Shown here: piece by piece, positions 7,871 through 18,707 of the stretch
How positions within the stretch are numbered: position 1 is the first letter of the stretch
Layout: each line of letters begins with the position of its first letter
NCBI GenBank assembly: GCA_003252455.1
Contig: QKED01000069.1
Location: 1 to 47,847, forward strand
Direction: 5' to 3'
DNA: 47,847 nucleotides
From: Gammaproteobacteria bacterium
GTDB lineage: Bacteria; Pseudomonadota; Gammaproteobacteria; Thiohalomonadales; Thiohalomonadaceae
The notes under the pieces: model-generated
Database searches by the model: none
What the model was told of the DNA's origin: nothing
Seen by the model: the letters and a program-made list of their open reading frames with translations, nothing else
Program-made: the position numbers and the translations under genes

Positions 7871-10789
7871 CTAGCCCTGCGCCAGATGCCTACGCAGCTC
7901 GGCCAGCTCGTCGTCGCGGCGGTGGTAGCCGGTGGCCTGGATGAGTGCGTCGGCCAGGTCGGCGTGCTCGCGGGCCTGCTCTGAGTTGTATTCGGCCAAG
8001 AACAGACGGGCCGACTCCAGGTGGTAGTCGGTGAGGTGGAGGCGCATGCCGGAGGGTTCAGCGATGTCGTAGACCTCTTGCAAGGCATCATGGGCCTGGG
8101 GGTATTCGGCGGTGAGGCGGTGGAGGGTGGCTTGTACAAGGAGTGCACGTGGTAGGTAGTCTTGTCGCTGTGATGCACGCAGACCGGCGACGGCCTGGAC
8201 CGACCAGTTGCGTGCCTCGCTCAAGTCTTCATCTAATAAGTTGGTAAGAGTGCCATTCTTCAATCCATTTTGTCGGGTTACGCTATCGCTAACCAGACCT
8301 ACGTTTTCGCGATCGGTTAGAAAGTTATGCAGTAGATTGGCGCGTGCCAGAGTGAGTTGGTCCAGGCCGATGGACAGCAGGCTCATATGATTTTGTATCA
8401 ACCATTCTAGAGTTTGCTGCGCACGCTCTAGCACCTCCACAATACCCTCCTCTACCCTCTCGCTCTGGGCCAACAGCAGGTCACAGTAGCGAAAGCCTTG
8501 CACTGAATAGAGGCGAAAATAGGAAGGCTGGCGTTCCTGCTGGATCCGCTCTGCCTCGCGGAAGAGGGCCAGGGCCACCGTCCAATTGCCTGTTTGATGT
8601 AACACGTCGGCGAGGACAGTGCGGCTATACATACGCATAAACCCATCCCCAGAGCGGTCGGCGAACTCCACGGCGAGTCGACCGGTCTCCACCGCCACTG
8701 CCACCTGGCCAAAGGTAAGTTCCAGTTCGCTGAGGTTGCCGGCGCCTTTGGCTACTTCTATCCAATTTTCCATATTTAGCGAAATTTCGATATGCGCCTG
8801 CATCGGCTCAAACGCCTCCCGCAGCCGCCCCAAGGCACGTAGGCGGAAACCGGCCCAGTTGAGCACACCGGCTTGCCACATCTTCTCCATGCCGGTAGCT
8901 GGGGTATTCCAGGGGATGGAGAAGAAATGGGCCACGGCAGCGAGGTCGTCGTTGTAGTAACCAATTTTCTCACACAGGTAGTTCGTCCCCCCATCGCGCT
9001 GGATACGTGGGTAGTAAACCTCCACCAAGGTCCGCTGGTGCTCTCCCGCCGCGCAGCCGTGGGTCACGGCAGCGAGGAGCGGCTGCATCTCCTCCAGGGT
9101 GTCGGGCAGCTCCTTCTCCGGGAGATTGCGGTAGTAGTCATATAGCCGCTCGTGGGCCTCCCGCCACACCTCGGGCTGGTGGCGTTGCAGTTGTCCACCG
9201 AAGAACTCGCGGATGAGGGGGTGGCAGTCGAGCAGGCCGGGGCGGGCGGGGTGTTCTGAGAGGAGGCGGTGCTTCTCTTGCAGGTCGCGGATGGCCACCT
9301 GCCAGGCTCGCTGAGATATGCAATCAGTAAGCCCCTCTATCTGCGCCTGCCAGAGCACCTCCAGCACTTCGCGGTCGATGGGGTGGACGAAGAGGCCCAG
9401 CAGGTAGAGCAGGCGCAGTTCGGGTAGGGGTTGGCCCTGCTCGTCGGTGAGCCACTGCTGGTAGCCCTGCATCACCTTGAAGGCGTGACGGCCTGGGCCG
9501 TCGGCATCGTCGATCAGGGTGTCGAGGGTGTCTCGACGCCGGATGTCTCTGCCCAGATAGGTGCGCACGGCATTGCCAAGCAGGTGCAGGGTGAGGGCGT
9601 GCCCCTCTACTTCCTCCACAGCTCGCTCTTTCTCCCTGAGCGGGCCCTGCACGCCAAGGGAGTCGAGTAGACGCACGCCATCCTCACTCGTCAGATTATC
9701 CAAAGGGTGGGACTGGATGCAGGGGCGGTCGGCGATGTCGTACACAGAGATACGGCTGGTGATGATGCAGAGGTGGCTATGGCTCAGGGCGAGGCGTTTG
9801 AGTAGGCGGGCCATGGCCCGCTCCTTGAGCCGCCCGTCCATCCCCTTGCCGCCGTGTTGCAGCGGCTCCAGGCCGTCCAGCACCAGCAGGCAACGGCGCG
9901 CGGCCAGTTGTTCGGCCAGGGCGTCGGCACGATCTTCGTCGGTGGTGTAAGCGCCGGGGTCGAGCCCCAGCTGCTTGAACGCCTCGGTGAAGAGCGGCGA
10001 GGCGGAGACCTGTTTGTTCTCCGAGGTGCCCTGGGAGTAGAAGGACCAGATGATGCGATCACCCAGCTCAGCATCGTGCTGGTTGAGCCAGTGGCGCAGC
10101 AGCTTGGTCTTGCCCGTGCCCCCGGCAGCGATGAACTGGATGATGCGGGTGGGTGGGTTGTCGGGGTTGGCCTGGGCAGCGGCGAGGGCGTCGTCGAGAA
10201 GTTGCAACTCTTTCTCACGACCGAAGAAGTCGCCGATGACGGTGGGGAGGCGGTCGATGATGAGCTTCTGGGGGCGGTTGCCCGCGCTCTGCTGGTTGAG
10301 CGGAGGGAGTTCCAACCTATCCTCTGGCTTCGGCTTGATGGCCCGTGGTTGCCCGCTGAGGTAGCGATAGAGAGCGAGATAGCCCTCCTCATCGGTCGGG
10401 TTGTAGTAGGTGGCTGCCTTCAACGGCGCCGGGATATGGGCCGCGTCAGAGGGGGCGAAGACCAGCGGCACGAACTTCAGGTTCAGGCTGTCGTTGTCGT
10501 AGATCTGCTGATACGAGAGCAGCGACTCCCATTTGACTCCCTTCCCTACTCCGGACGGCTCCTCACGTTTGACCCGTTTCAGGTAGACCTCGGTACAGAC
10601 CACGAGGACAAAGACGGACTGCTCCATCATCCGCTCCATCCAGATGGGCCAACCCTCAGCGGGGGTACCCTGCACGTACTGGTCGATCTCACAATCGACA
10701 TGCTGTCTGTTAAGCCGGTCGGCCAAGGCCAGGACACGTGCTCGATGCTCTTCGGAGTCGTGGCTGTAACTGATAAAGACCTTCGGCAT
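7871..10789 (-). CDS. SEFIR-STAND-TPR protein, predicted phage defence
   Basis: The protein has 972 residues in three parts. Residues 1 to about 150 form a SEFIR/TIR-like domain: it opens with KVFISYSHDS and has a WMERMMEQSVFVLVVCT core. A STAND (NB-ARC/NACHT-like) NTPase follows, with P-loop AAGGTGKTK (Lys227), Walker B LLVLDGLEPL, and the arginine of IITSRISV as a sensor candidate. From about residue 600 the chain is helical, with tetratricopeptide-type repeats. SEFIR and TIR heads on STAND proteins are known effectors of single-gene anti-phage systems, some of which deplete NAD; the STAND core oligomerises when the repeats sense a trigger. That role is inferred here. The gene stands alone between tRNA-Phe and lnt, with a MITE upstream. 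It is intact. Confidence 0.88.
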   Translation of the reverse strand: MPKVFISYSHDSEEHRARVLALADRLNRQHVDCEIDQYVQGTPAEGWPIWMERMMEQSVFVLVVCTEVYLKRVKREEPSGVGKGVKWESLLSYQQIYDNDSLNLKFVPLVFAPSDAAHIPAPLKAATYYNPTDEEGYLALYRYLSGQPRAIKPKPEDRLELPPLNQQSAGNRPQKLIIDRLPTVIGDFFGREKELQLLDDALAAAQANPDNPPTRIIQFIAAGGTGKTKLLRHWLNQHDAELGDRIIWSFYSQGTSENKQVSASPLFTEAFKQLGLDPGAYTTDEDRADALAEQLAARRCLLVLDGLEPLQHGGKGMDGRLKERAMARLLKRLALSHSHLCIITSRISVYDIADRPCIQSHPLDNLTSEDGVRLLDSLGVQGPLREKERAVEEVEGHALTLHLLGNAVRTYLGRDIRRRDTLDTLIDDADGPGRHAFKVMQGYQQWLTDEQGQPLPELRLLYLLGLFVHPIDREVLEVLWQAQIEGLTDCISQRAWQVAIRDLQEKHRLLSEHPARPGLLDCHPLIREFFGGQLQRHQPEVWREAHERLYDYYRNLPEKELPDTLEEMQPLLAAVTHGCAAGEHQRTLVEVYYPRIQRDGGTNYLCEKIGYYNDDLAAVAHFFSIPWNTPATGMEKMWQAGVLNWAGFRLRALGRLREAFEPMQAHIEISLNMENWIEVAKGAGNLSELELTFGQVAVAVETGRLAVEFADRSGDGFMRMYSRTVLADVLHQTGNWTVALALFREAERIQQERQPSYFRLYSVQGFRYCDLLLAQSERVEEGIVEVLERAQQTLEWLIQNHMSLLSIGLDQLTLARANLLHNFLTDRENVGLVSDSVTRQNGLKNGTLTNLLDEDLSEARNWSVQAVAGLRASQRQDYLPRALLVQATLHRLTAEYPQAHDALQEVYDIAEPSGMRLHLTDYHLESARLFLAEYNSEQAREHADLADALIQATGYHRRDDELAELRRHLAQG

Positions 10790-10823
10790 GACGGCGAAAT
10801 CCCTGCACTTTGTACGTTTAGGG

Positions 10824-10851
10824 ATGATACCGCCGTAAAGGTGTTTAGCAA
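10824..10851 (-). promoter_or_regulatory. Candidate promoter of the SEFIR-STAND gene
   Basis: On the minus strand TTGCTA (10851-10846) and TATCAT (10829-10824) are 16 bases apart, four and five matches to consensus. The start codon is 35 bases further on, after a GGGA ribosome-site candidate. The promoter lies between the MITE and the gene. Confidence 0.4.
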
Positions 10852-10913
10852 CTACCGGGTCGGGGAGTTAGGTACCGCTCGCTGTTTGGTGGATCCGCTT
10901 ACGCGAGAGGCCT

Positions 10914-11068
10914 AGAGCACCAATCAGGTAAAGCTCTACTGCGTGTAACACATTGATATTGACCTTCAGAAGTAGCCCGGCAAGGGTGTCCGAGGAGAAT
11001 CCTAGCTCCAGCAACGGGACGATTCTCAACGAGTTAACAGCGATAGTTTTTTACCTGATTGGTGCTCT
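10914..11068. mobile_element. 155-bp MITE with perfect inverted ends
   Basis: The left end AGAGCACCAATCAGGTAAA (10914-10932) is repeated as an exact reverse complement at 11050-11068, a 19-base perfect terminal inverted repeat. The element is flanked on both sides by the identical 8-mer AGAGGCCT (10906-10913 and 11069-11076), which is a target-site duplication. The interior of 117 bases has no coding capacity and holds an inner inverted repeat (GAGAATC...GATTCTC). This is a non-autonomous transposon copy; its transposase family is not recognised. It sits seven bases past the lnt stop codon and about 125 bases upstream of the SEFIR-STAND start. Confidence 0.88.
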
Positions 11069-11082
11069 AGAGGCCTAAAGGC

Positions 11083-12576
11083 TCAACCCTGCCTGCGGCG
11101 CAGGAGTGACACCAGCGCAACGACCGAAAAGCTGAGCAGCAGCACCGGCCAATCACCTAAGCGCATGTAGGGCGTGGTGCCGCTGTAGCCCTGCACCTCG
11201 CCGCGCAGGGTCTCGGACTCGAACTGGCGGGTGCGGGCGGTGACCTGGCCGTGGACGTCGATGAGTGCGGAGATGCCGTTGGTGGTGGCGCGCAGCATGG
11301 GGCGAGCGTTCTCCAGGGCACGCATGCGGCTCACCTGGAGGTGCTGATGGGGGGCGAGGGAGTCGCCGTACCAGGCGTTGTTGCTGCCGTTGAGCAGCAG
11401 GGTCGCCTCCTGGGTAGATTGGCGCACCTGGTTGCCGAACAGGTCCTCATAACAGACCGAACCCGCCAAACGCTGCCCCGCGACCTCGATGGGCGGTTGC
11501 CCCTCGGGACCGGGGCTGAAGCCGGACATGGGCAGATCGAAAAACTCCACCAGGCCGCGCAACAACGAGCCAAGGGGTACAAATTCCCCGAAGGGGACCA
11601 GGTGGCGCTTGGTGTAGCGCTGGTTGGTACCGATATCCACCAGGCCGGTGTAGTACTCCTCACCGTTCGCATCGAGGATCGGCAGCCCGGCGATGAGGGT
11701 GCCGCCCTGCTCGGCGAGCTTGGCCTGGAGCACGTCGAGGTAGTCGGTCTGGAGTTCGTGCTGGAAGTAGGTCATGGCGTTTTCGGGCCAGACCACCAGC
11801 TCCGCCCTACCCACCTCGGCCAGGGTCATCTCGGCGTAGCGCTGTAGACGTAGGGCGTAGGTCTGCGGGTCCCACTTGGTGATCTGCGCGACATTGCCCT
11901 GGATCAGCGAGACACGCAGCGGCTCGCCGACGGGCACGCTCCAGTGGATACCGCTCAGCAGCACACCACCGCTCCAGAGGAGCACCACCAAGATGAGGGT
12001 GACCCAACGCCGCCACTGGACCAGCGCGGCGGCGGTCAGCGCGGTGACCCAGGCAAGGCCCATGACGCCGATGATCGGCGCGTAACCGGCCAGTGGCGAG
12101 TCGGTGTGCAGATAACCGAGGTTGAGCCAGGGGAAGCCGGTCAGCATCCAGCTGCGCACCCACTCCAACGACAGCCAAAACGAGGCGAGCAGCGGCGCGG
12201 CAAGCCAGGTCGGGCGGGCCGGATAGCGCCGGTAGAGCCAGCCGACGGCGGCGGGAAACAGGGCGAGGAAGAGGCAGAAGATGAGCGTGAGCAACGCGGC
12301 GATGGGCGCCGGGGTGTTACCGAAGACGTGGATGGCGATGTAGACCCAGGAGACGCCGACGCCGAACTGCCCCAGGCCGAAGACGAAACCAAGGCGTGCC
12401 GCCGCCGTGGGGGTGGCCTCGCGCCAAAGGTAGAAGAGCAGTGTAACGGCGAGTAGCCCCACCACCCAATATCCGAAGGGGGCGAAACCGAGGGTGAGCA
12501 GCAGGCCGGCGACGAAGGCGGGCAGCAGCCCCCGCCACTCGGCGGCGAAGGGTGCGAGCAGAGTGGCGATGGGCAT
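11083..12576 (-). CDS. lnt: Apolipoprotein N-acyltransferase
   Basis: Lnt adds the third acyl chain to lipoproteins at the inner membrane. The protein has 497 residues. About six hydrophobic helices in the first 210 residues are followed by a periplasmic nitrilase-like domain. The catalytic triad is present: Glu265 (VWPENAM), Lys323 (YTKRHLVPFGEF) and Cys375 (SVCYEDLFG). A last helix lies near the C-terminus (VLLLSFSVVALVSLL). It is the last gene of the miaB-ybeZ-ybeY-corC-lnt run, 24 bases after corC. The MITE is inserted just beyond its stop codon, so any terminator there may have been altered. Confidence 0.97.
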   Translation of the reverse strand: MPIATLLAPFAAEWRGLLPAFVAGLLLTLGFAPFGYWVVGLLAVTLLFYLWREATPTAAARLGFVFGLGQFGVGVSWVYIAIHVFGNTPAPIAALLTLIFCLFLALFPAAVGWLYRRYPARPTWLAAPLLASFWLSLEWVRSWMLTGFPWLNLGYLHTDSPLAGYAPIIGVMGLAWVTALTAAALVQWRRWVTLILVVLLWSGGVLLSGIHWSVPVGEPLRVSLIQGNVAQITKWDPQTYALRLQRYAEMTLAEVGRAELVVWPENAMTYFQHELQTDYLDVLQAKLAEQGGTLIAGLPILDANGEEYYTGLVDIGTNQRYTKRHLVPFGEFVPLGSLLRGLVEFFDLPMSGFSPGPEGQPPIEVAGQRLAGSVCYEDLFGNQVRQSTQEATLLLNGSNNAWYGDSLAPHQHLQVSRMRALENARPMLRATTNGISALIDVHGQVTARTRQFESETLRGEVQGYSGTTPYMRLGDWPVLLLSFSVVALVSLLRRRQG

Positions 12577-12600
12577 GGGGTGGGCTCTTCTGTCTAGGGC

Positions 12601-13493
<893 letters not shown>

Positions 13494-13497
<4 letters not shown>

Positions 13498-13976
13498 GGG
13501 GAGTCTGAATCACCTTGTATGGAGTAGGGGTTAGGATAACCGAGGCGTTCGAGGATGGCGATCTCTAGCGCCTCCATCTCGTCGGCCTCGGTGTCGTCGA
13601 TATGGTCGTAGCCGAGCAGGTGCAAGGTGCCGTGCACCACCATGTGTGCCCAGTGCGCCTCCAGCGGCTTGCCCTGCTCTTTGGCCTCGTCCGCCACCAC
13701 CTGGGCGCAGACGATGATGTCGCCGAGCAGCGGCAGCTCGACCCCGGACGGGGCCTCGAAGGGGAAAGACAAGACGTTGGTCGGCTTGTCCTTGTGCCGG
13801 TAGGTGGCGTTGAGGGTGCGAATCTCCTCGGGCTCGACGATGCGTACGGTCAGCTCCGCCTCGTCGAGTCCAGAGCCGATGGCCGCCTCGACCCACTGGG
13901 CAATAAGCCCCTCGTCGGGCAGCGCGGCGAGGGCCGCTGCGTCATCCAAAGCCAGCTGCAGGTCGAGGTCGATCAT
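13494..13976 (-). CDS. ybeY: Endoribonuclease YbeY
   Basis: YbeY is a zinc-dependent single-strand endoribonuclease used in 16S rRNA 3' end maturation and ribosome quality control. The 160-residue protein carries the diagnostic metal site [14 protein letters not shown] near residue 118-131, with three histidines. The preceding strand TNVLSFPFE and the N-terminal fold match the family, and the length is normal. It overlaps ybeZ (13973-13976) and corC (13494-13497), a tightly coupled order conserved in gammaproteobacteria. Confidence 0.97.
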
Positions 13977-14983
13977 CGCTCGCCCTCACGGTATGCATCG
14001 CGGCTGGCGTTCTCGCGATCGAAGCGCTCGTAGGCGCTGACCACGCGCTGCACCACCGGGTGGCGCACCACGTCTTTGGACTGGAAGAAGGAGAAGCTGA
14101 TCCCCTCGACATCCTTGAGCACGTCGACCACCTGGCGCAGGCCCGACTTGGTGCCGCGCGGCAGGTCGATCTGGGTCACGTCGCCGGTGATCACCGCGGT
14201 GGAGCCGAAGCCGATACGGGTGAGGAACATCTTCATCTGCTCCACCGTGGTGTTCTGCGCCTCGTCGAGCAGGATGAAGGCCTCGTTGAGGGTGCGCCCG
14301 CGCATGTAGGCGAGCGGCGCCACCTCGATGACGTTGCGCTCCATCAGCTTGGCCACGCGCTCGAAGCCGAGCATCTCGTAGAGGGCGTCGTAGAGCGGAC
14401 GCAGGTAGGGGTCGACCTTCTGGTTGAGGTCGCCGGGGAGGAAGCCGAGGCGCTCGCCCGCCTCCACCGCCGGGCGGGTGAGCACCAGTTTGCGGATCTC
14501 GTCGCGCTCCAGCGCCTCCACGGCACAGGCCACGGCGAGGTAGGTCTTGCCGGTACCGGCGGGGCCGATGCCGAAGTTGATGTCGTGGGTGAGGATGTTC
14601 TTCAGGTAGCGCTTCTGGTTCGGCCCGCGCCCCTTGATCAGGCTCCTGCGGGTGCGGATCGCCACCTCTTCGACGTCGTCCTCGTCGAGGCTGGCGACCA
14701 CGCGCTCCTCGATGCCGGACTCTTGCAGGTAGAGGTGCACGCGCGCGGGGGTGAGCACCTCGTCGGCGCTGACGGCGTAGAGTTCACGCAGCACCTGGGC
14801 GGTCGCCTCGGTGCTGGCGCGGTCGCCGATGATGCGAAAGCGATTGCCGCGATTGTTCACCTCGACGCCGAGACGCCGCTCGACCTGACGCAGGTGTTCG
14901 TCGAGGTTGCCGCAGAGGTTGGCCAGGCGCTGGTTGTCCGCCGGTTCCAGGTCGATGTCGATGGATTGGGTAGGTTTACTCAA
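13973..14983 (-). CDS. ybeZ: PhoH-like ATPase YbeZ
   Basis: The protein has 336 residues. An N-terminal region of about 120 residues includes a KH-like nucleic-acid binding stretch, and the PhoH P-loop domain follows with [16 protein letters not shown] as Walker A and [10 protein letters not shown] as Walker B. YbeZ works with YbeY in rRNA processing in organisms where it was studied. The start lies 15 bases beyond the miaB stop, and the stop overlaps the ybeY start, so the genes form one transcription unit. Confidence 0.95.
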   Translation of the reverse strand: MSKPTQSIDIDLEPADNQRLANLCGNLDEHLRQVERRLGVEVNNRGNRFRIIGDRASTEATAQVLRELYAVSADEVLTPARVHLYLQESGIEERVVASLDEDDVEEVAIRTRRSLIKGRGPNQKRYLKNILTHDINFGIGPAGTGKTYLAVACAVEALERDEIRKLVLTRPAVEAGERLGFLPGDLNQKVDPYLRPLYDALYEMLGFERVAKLMERNVIEVAPLAYMRGRTLNEAFILLDEAQNTTVEQMKMFLTRIGFGSTAVITGDVTQIDLPRGTKSGLRQVVDVLKDVEGISFSFFQSKDVVRHPVVQRVVSAYERFDRENASRDAYREGER

Positions 14984-14998
14984 GACAGATAACCAAAA

Positions 14999-16345
14999 TT
15001 AGGCACTGGCGGCGCGCAGGGGGTCGACCAGCTCGCCGCGTAGTGAATTGGGCAGGGCGGCGGTGATGCGCACCTTGAGCAGGTGGCCGATGAGCGCCTC
15101 GGGGGCGGTGACGTTGACCACGCGGTTGTTCTCGGTGCGCCCGGAGAGCTGGCCAGGGTCCTTGCGCGAGACGGAGTCGAACAGCACAGTCTGTACGCTG
15201 TCGACCATCGACTCGCTGATCGCCTTGGCCTGGCTGTTGATGAGGTCTTGCAGCTCGGCGAGGCGGCGCTTTTTGACCTCCAGCGGCACGTCGTCGGGCA
15301 GCTCGGCGGCGGGGGTGCCGGGGCGCGGGCTATAGATAAAGCTGTAAGAGTGGTCGAAGCCCACCTCACGGACGAGCTTTAAGGTCTGCTGGAAGTCCTC
15401 TTCGCTCTCGCCGGGGAAGCCGACAATGAAGTCGGAGGAGAGGCAGATATCCGGGCGCGCCTCGCGCAGACGGCGGATGATCGCCTTGTACTCCAGGGCG
15501 GTGTGGCCGCGCTTCATCAGCGCCAGGATGCGGTCGGCACCGCTCTGCACCGGCAGGTGCAGGAAGCTCACCAGCGTGGGCACCTCGTGGTAGGCCTGGA
15601 TCAGGTTGTCGTTCATCTCCATCGGGTGCGAGGTGGTGAAGCGAATGCGCTGGATGCCGTCGATCTGCGCCACGTAGTGGATCAGCAGGCCGAGGTCGGC
15701 GATCTCGCCATCGTGCATCTGGCCGCGATAGGCGTTGACGTTCTGCCCCAGCAGGTTGACCTCGCGCACCCCTTGGGCGGCCAGCGCGGCCACCTCGGCG
15801 ATGACGTCGTCGAACGGACGGCTCACCTCGTCGCCGCGCGTATAGGGAACGACGCAGAAGGTGCAGTATTTGGAGCACCCCTCCATCACCGAGACATAGG
15901 CGGTGGGGCCCTCGGCGCGGGGCTCGGGGAGGTGGTCGAACTTCTCGATCTCGGGGAAGGCGGTGTCGATCACCGCGTGGTGCTCGCGCTCCACCTCGCG
16001 GATCATCTGCGGCAGGCGGTGCAGGGTCTGCGGGCCGAAGACGATGTCGACGAAGGGGGCACGGGCGACGATGGCGTCGCCCTCCTGACTGGCGACGCAC
16101 CCCCCCACGCCGATGATCAGCGCGGGGTTCTTCTCCTTCCACGGGCGCCAGCGACCCAGGGCACTGAAGACCTTCTCCTGCGCCTTCTCGCGCACCGAGC
16201 AGGTGTTGAGCAGCAGCACATCGGCCTGCTCCGGCTCCTGCACCAGGGTGAGGCCGTTCTCGGCGGCGAGTAGGTCGGCGATCTTGGACGAGTCGTACTC
16301 GTTCATCTGGCAGCCGAAGGTCTTGATGTAGAGCGTCTGGGGCAT
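14999..16345 (-). CDS. miaB: tRNA methylthiotransferase MiaB
   Basis: MiaB is a radical-SAM enzyme that makes ms2i6A at position 37 of tRNAs reading codons that begin with U. The chosen start at 16345 opens with [19 protein letters not shown], the usual N-terminus, and gives 448 residues; an in-frame extension to 16420 has no family similarity. The auxiliary iron-sulfur cysteines are in [17 protein letters not shown] and GVGGCVASQ. The SAM cluster motif is CSKYCTFC, and a TRAM domain ends the protein. It heads the operon that runs to lnt. Confidence 0.97.
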   Translation of the reverse strand: MPQTLYIKTFGCQMNEYDSSKIADLLAAENGLTLVQEPEQADVLLLNTCSVREKAQEKVFSALGRWRPWKEKNPALIIGVGGCVASQEGDAIVARAPFVDIVFGPQTLHRLPQMIREVEREHHAVIDTAFPEIEKFDHLPEPRAEGPTAYVSVMEGCSKYCTFCVVPYTRGDEVSRPFDDVIAEVAALAAQGVREVNLLGQNVNAYRGQMHDGEIADLGLLIHYVAQIDGIQRIRFTTSHPMEMNDNLIQAYHEVPTLVSFLHLPVQSGADRILALMKRGHTALEYKAIIRRLREARPDICLSSDFIVGFPGESEEDFQQTLKLVREVGFDHSYSFIYSPRPGTPAAELPDDVPLEVKKRRLAELQDLINSQAKAISESMVDSVQTVLFDSVSRKDPGQLSGRTENNRVVNVTAPEALIGHLLKVRITAALPNSLRGELVDPLRAASA

Positions 16346-16450
16346 GGGGTCGTGCGATGGCGGACGAAGGGCGAATTGTATAATTTGCCGCGCCCCGTGG
16401 CTATCGCCCGCCGAGATCACACACCCACTACCGGGATATCCCCACCCCGC

Positions 16451-18511
16451 TCAACGCGGCCCACGCACCAGACGCACATATTGTGCGGTCGCCACACTGC
16501 GCCCGAGGGCCTGATTGCCACCGGCAAAGTCCACCGACCAGAGGTGCAGGTCGCGTGTGCTCTGCTCTGCCGCGGCCCAATACCAGCCACTCTGGGTGTT
16601 GGGGAAATAGGCGCTGTCGATGGTCGGTAACGGGTAGGCGGTGGCGGGCAGCAGCAGGCTCGCCAGCTCGTCGCGACTCGGGAGGCGCCAGTCTGCGTGG
16701 CCACACCACCCGGCGCTGTTCACGGCGCTGACCAGGGCCCCGGTGTCGCACCCCTCGGGGGCGCTGCAGCGCCCTCCGGCGGCGAGCCCGAAGGGGCGCT
16801 TGCCCGCTTGGTAGTAGCTGAACAGGGCGTTGCGGTCGTGCAGCCCGGCGTCCGGCTGCTTCACCTCCCAGGTCAGGCCAGTGAGTTGGTCCTGCACGCA
16901 GTGCCAGGGGTTGGTGGCGAAGTCGGGCTCGCCCCCCAGTACCTGGCCATCGGCACCCAGGCGCACCAGGCCGCCCTTACCGCTGTGTCCGGCGACCACA
17001 CGGTCCTGATCGTCGATCGTGATGAGGGCGCTGTCGCGTAGCAGCACCACCTGATCGCTCTGTGGGGTGAGGTGCAGACTGAGCTGCTCCCGTCCCTCGG
17101 GGATGTCGTCGTCGAGTAGGTGCAGGGTGAGGTGCTTCTCGACCTCACCCGGGGCGAAGGTGAGGCTGCCACTGAGGGGCTCGTAGTCACTGAGGGCCTG
17201 CGCGGTGAGGTTTTCCGTGGCGTAGTCGAGGGTGATAGGGGTGTGGAACGGCTCGCTCAGGCGTAACACCAGGTCGGCGTCGCTCCCCTCCTCCACCCGC
17301 AGGTCGTCGATACCGAGGCGCGGGAGGTCATCGTTGCGCAGGGTGGCGGGGATGCTCAGGTGGCCACCGGGAAAATCGCCGCGCAGCTCCAGGGTGAAGT
17401 GCTCGTCGTGCTCGATGCGCCTGTCGCCGTTGACTTGCACCTCGATGCGCTCCTGCAGGGTACCTGGGGGTACGGTGAGCAGACCCCGCACCTCACGATA
17501 GTCCTCACCAGCGCGGGCCGTGCCATCCTGAGTCTGATAGTCGATGTGCAGTTCGGTGAGGGAGGGGGCGGAGAAATCGAGGGTGAAGTAGACCGGATGG
17601 TAGCCCTGATTGCCCTCGGGGAGGGTCAAGGCGTTGACCCGAAAGTCGGGGTAGTCGTCGTTGAGCAGGGTCCCCACGGCGTTGTCGGTGGCCAGACGTA
17701 GTTGATAGGGGTTACGCAGCACTATCGCGAACTGCTCGTCGGCCTCGATCTGGCCATCACCGAGGGTCTTGACCACCAGCTCCTGTTCGGTCTGAGCGAC
17801 GGCGAACTCCAGGGTACCTGAACCGGCCTCGTAATCACTGCCGGCCAAGGCGGTGCCGTCCACGGTCGCATAGTCGACCCGCGTGATACCGTAGGCCGCT
17901 TCGCTCAGGGTGAGTCGAAAGCGCATCTCCCCCTCGCCCGCCCCTTCGGGCTGCTCCACATTGCCGATGGTGAGTGCCGGCAGGTCGTCGTTGAGCAGGA
18001 TGCCCCGCGCCTGGCTGCTGGCCAGCTCCGCCCCCTGGGGGTTGTTGAGTAGCAGATAGAAGTGTTCATCGGGCTCGATGAAGGTGTCGCCCTGCACCTC
18101 GACGGTGACCGGCATGGTGGTCTCACCGGGGGGGAAGAGCAGGGTGCCACTGGTCATGCTGAAGTCGTTACCCCCCTGGGCGGTACCACCCCGGGTAAAA
18201 TAGTCGACGCGTACCTCATGATTCACCAAGCGGCTCAGGGTGACGATAAAGGTGAGCTTGGTGACCCCCTCGTCCCCCTCGCGCACCTCGGTGTCACGCA
18301 CGGAGAGCTGGGCCGGTGCCGGGTGATCCTTGATCTCGTCCAACCGTTGTCCGATAGGGGTGGCGAAGAGGTGGCCCAATTCGGCATTGAGGTGGTCCAT
18401 CAGTTCGGCCCGCACCGTCCCCGCGAGGCCGACGCCACAGAACAGGCAGAGTAGGACTCGTTGGGCCCTCAGAGGGGGACGAGGGGCACGAACTTTGGCA
18501 GGGGACATCAC
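16451..18511 (-). CDS. Secreted Calx-beta repeat / DUF1566 protein
   Basis: The protein has 686 residues with a signal peptide ending near GTVRAEL (about residue 36). Four Calx-beta repeats run from about 68 to 510; each has the pattern EGxxG...VDYxTxxGTAxxGxDY...GTLxF...E..DEHFxL...GTLLNDD, with acidic loops that bind calcium in the family. The C-terminal 140 residues form a DUF1566 (Lcl C-terminal) domain with GLTWEVKQPD, WCGHADWRLPSRDEL and SGWYWAA. Such proteins are usually cell-surface or secreted and are thought to act in adhesion, which is an inference here. It is divergent from the cyclase-like gene at 18708, with about 200 bases shared between them. Confidence 0.88.
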   Translation of the reverse strand: MMSPAKVRAPRPPLRAQRVLLCLFCGVGLAGTVRAELMDHLNAELGHLFATPIGQRLDEIKDHPAPAQLSVRDTEVREGDEGVTKLTFIVTLSRLVNHEVRVDYFTRGGTAQGGNDFSMTSGTLLFPPGETTMPVTVEVQGDTFIEPDEHFYLLLNNPQGAELASSQARGILLNDDLPALTIGNVEQPEGAGEGEMRFRLTLSEAAYGITRVDYATVDGTALAGSDYEAGSGTLEFAVAQTEQELVVKTLGDGQIEADEQFAIVLRNPYQLRLATDNAVGTLLNDDYPDFRVNALTLPEGNQGYHPVYFTLDFSAPSLTELHIDYQTQDGTARAGEDYREVRGLLTVPPGTLQERIEVQVNGDRRIEHDEHFTLELRGDFPGGHLSIPATLRNDDLPRLGIDDLRVEEGSDADLVLRLSEPFHTPITLDYATENLTAQALSDYEPLSGSLTFAPGEVEKHLTLHLLDDDIPEGREQLSLHLTPQSDQVVLLRDSALITIDDQDRVVAGHSGKGGLVRLGADGQVLGGEPDFATNPWHCVQDQLTGLTWEVKQPDAGLHDRNALFSYYQAGKRPFGLAAGGRCSAPEGCDTGALVSAVNSAGWCGHADWRLPSRDELASLLLPATAYPLPTIDSAYFPNTQSGWYWAAAEQSTRDLHLWSVDFAGGNQALGRSVATAQYVRLVRGPR

Positions 18512-18707
18512 TTACTCCGCTGGCATCGTTGGACAGATTGGCCAGTTGCACGTCCGATTCTACCGTCAGGTCAGGGTCCAGGGCGAGCCGCAACAGGGCC
18601 TGTGGCAATCAATTGTCAACCAGATTTGCCCATGTAACCGCCCCAGAAATAGATGGGATATACTGACCCACTGTTTATTACTCACACGACGGGTAGTCTG
18701 CAACCGC

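Noticed and set aside
7316-11090. Site-specific genomic island integrated at the tRNA-Phe 3' end
   Set aside because: No integrase gene and no second copy of the tRNA 3' end were found in the stretch; only a weak GGCCTAAAG match occurs near both ends.
18330-18707. N-terminal extension of the cyclase-like gene by 126 residues
   Set aside because: It overlaps the coding start of the divergent Calx-beta gene and its composition is not protein-like; ATG 18708 precedes a clear membrane segment.
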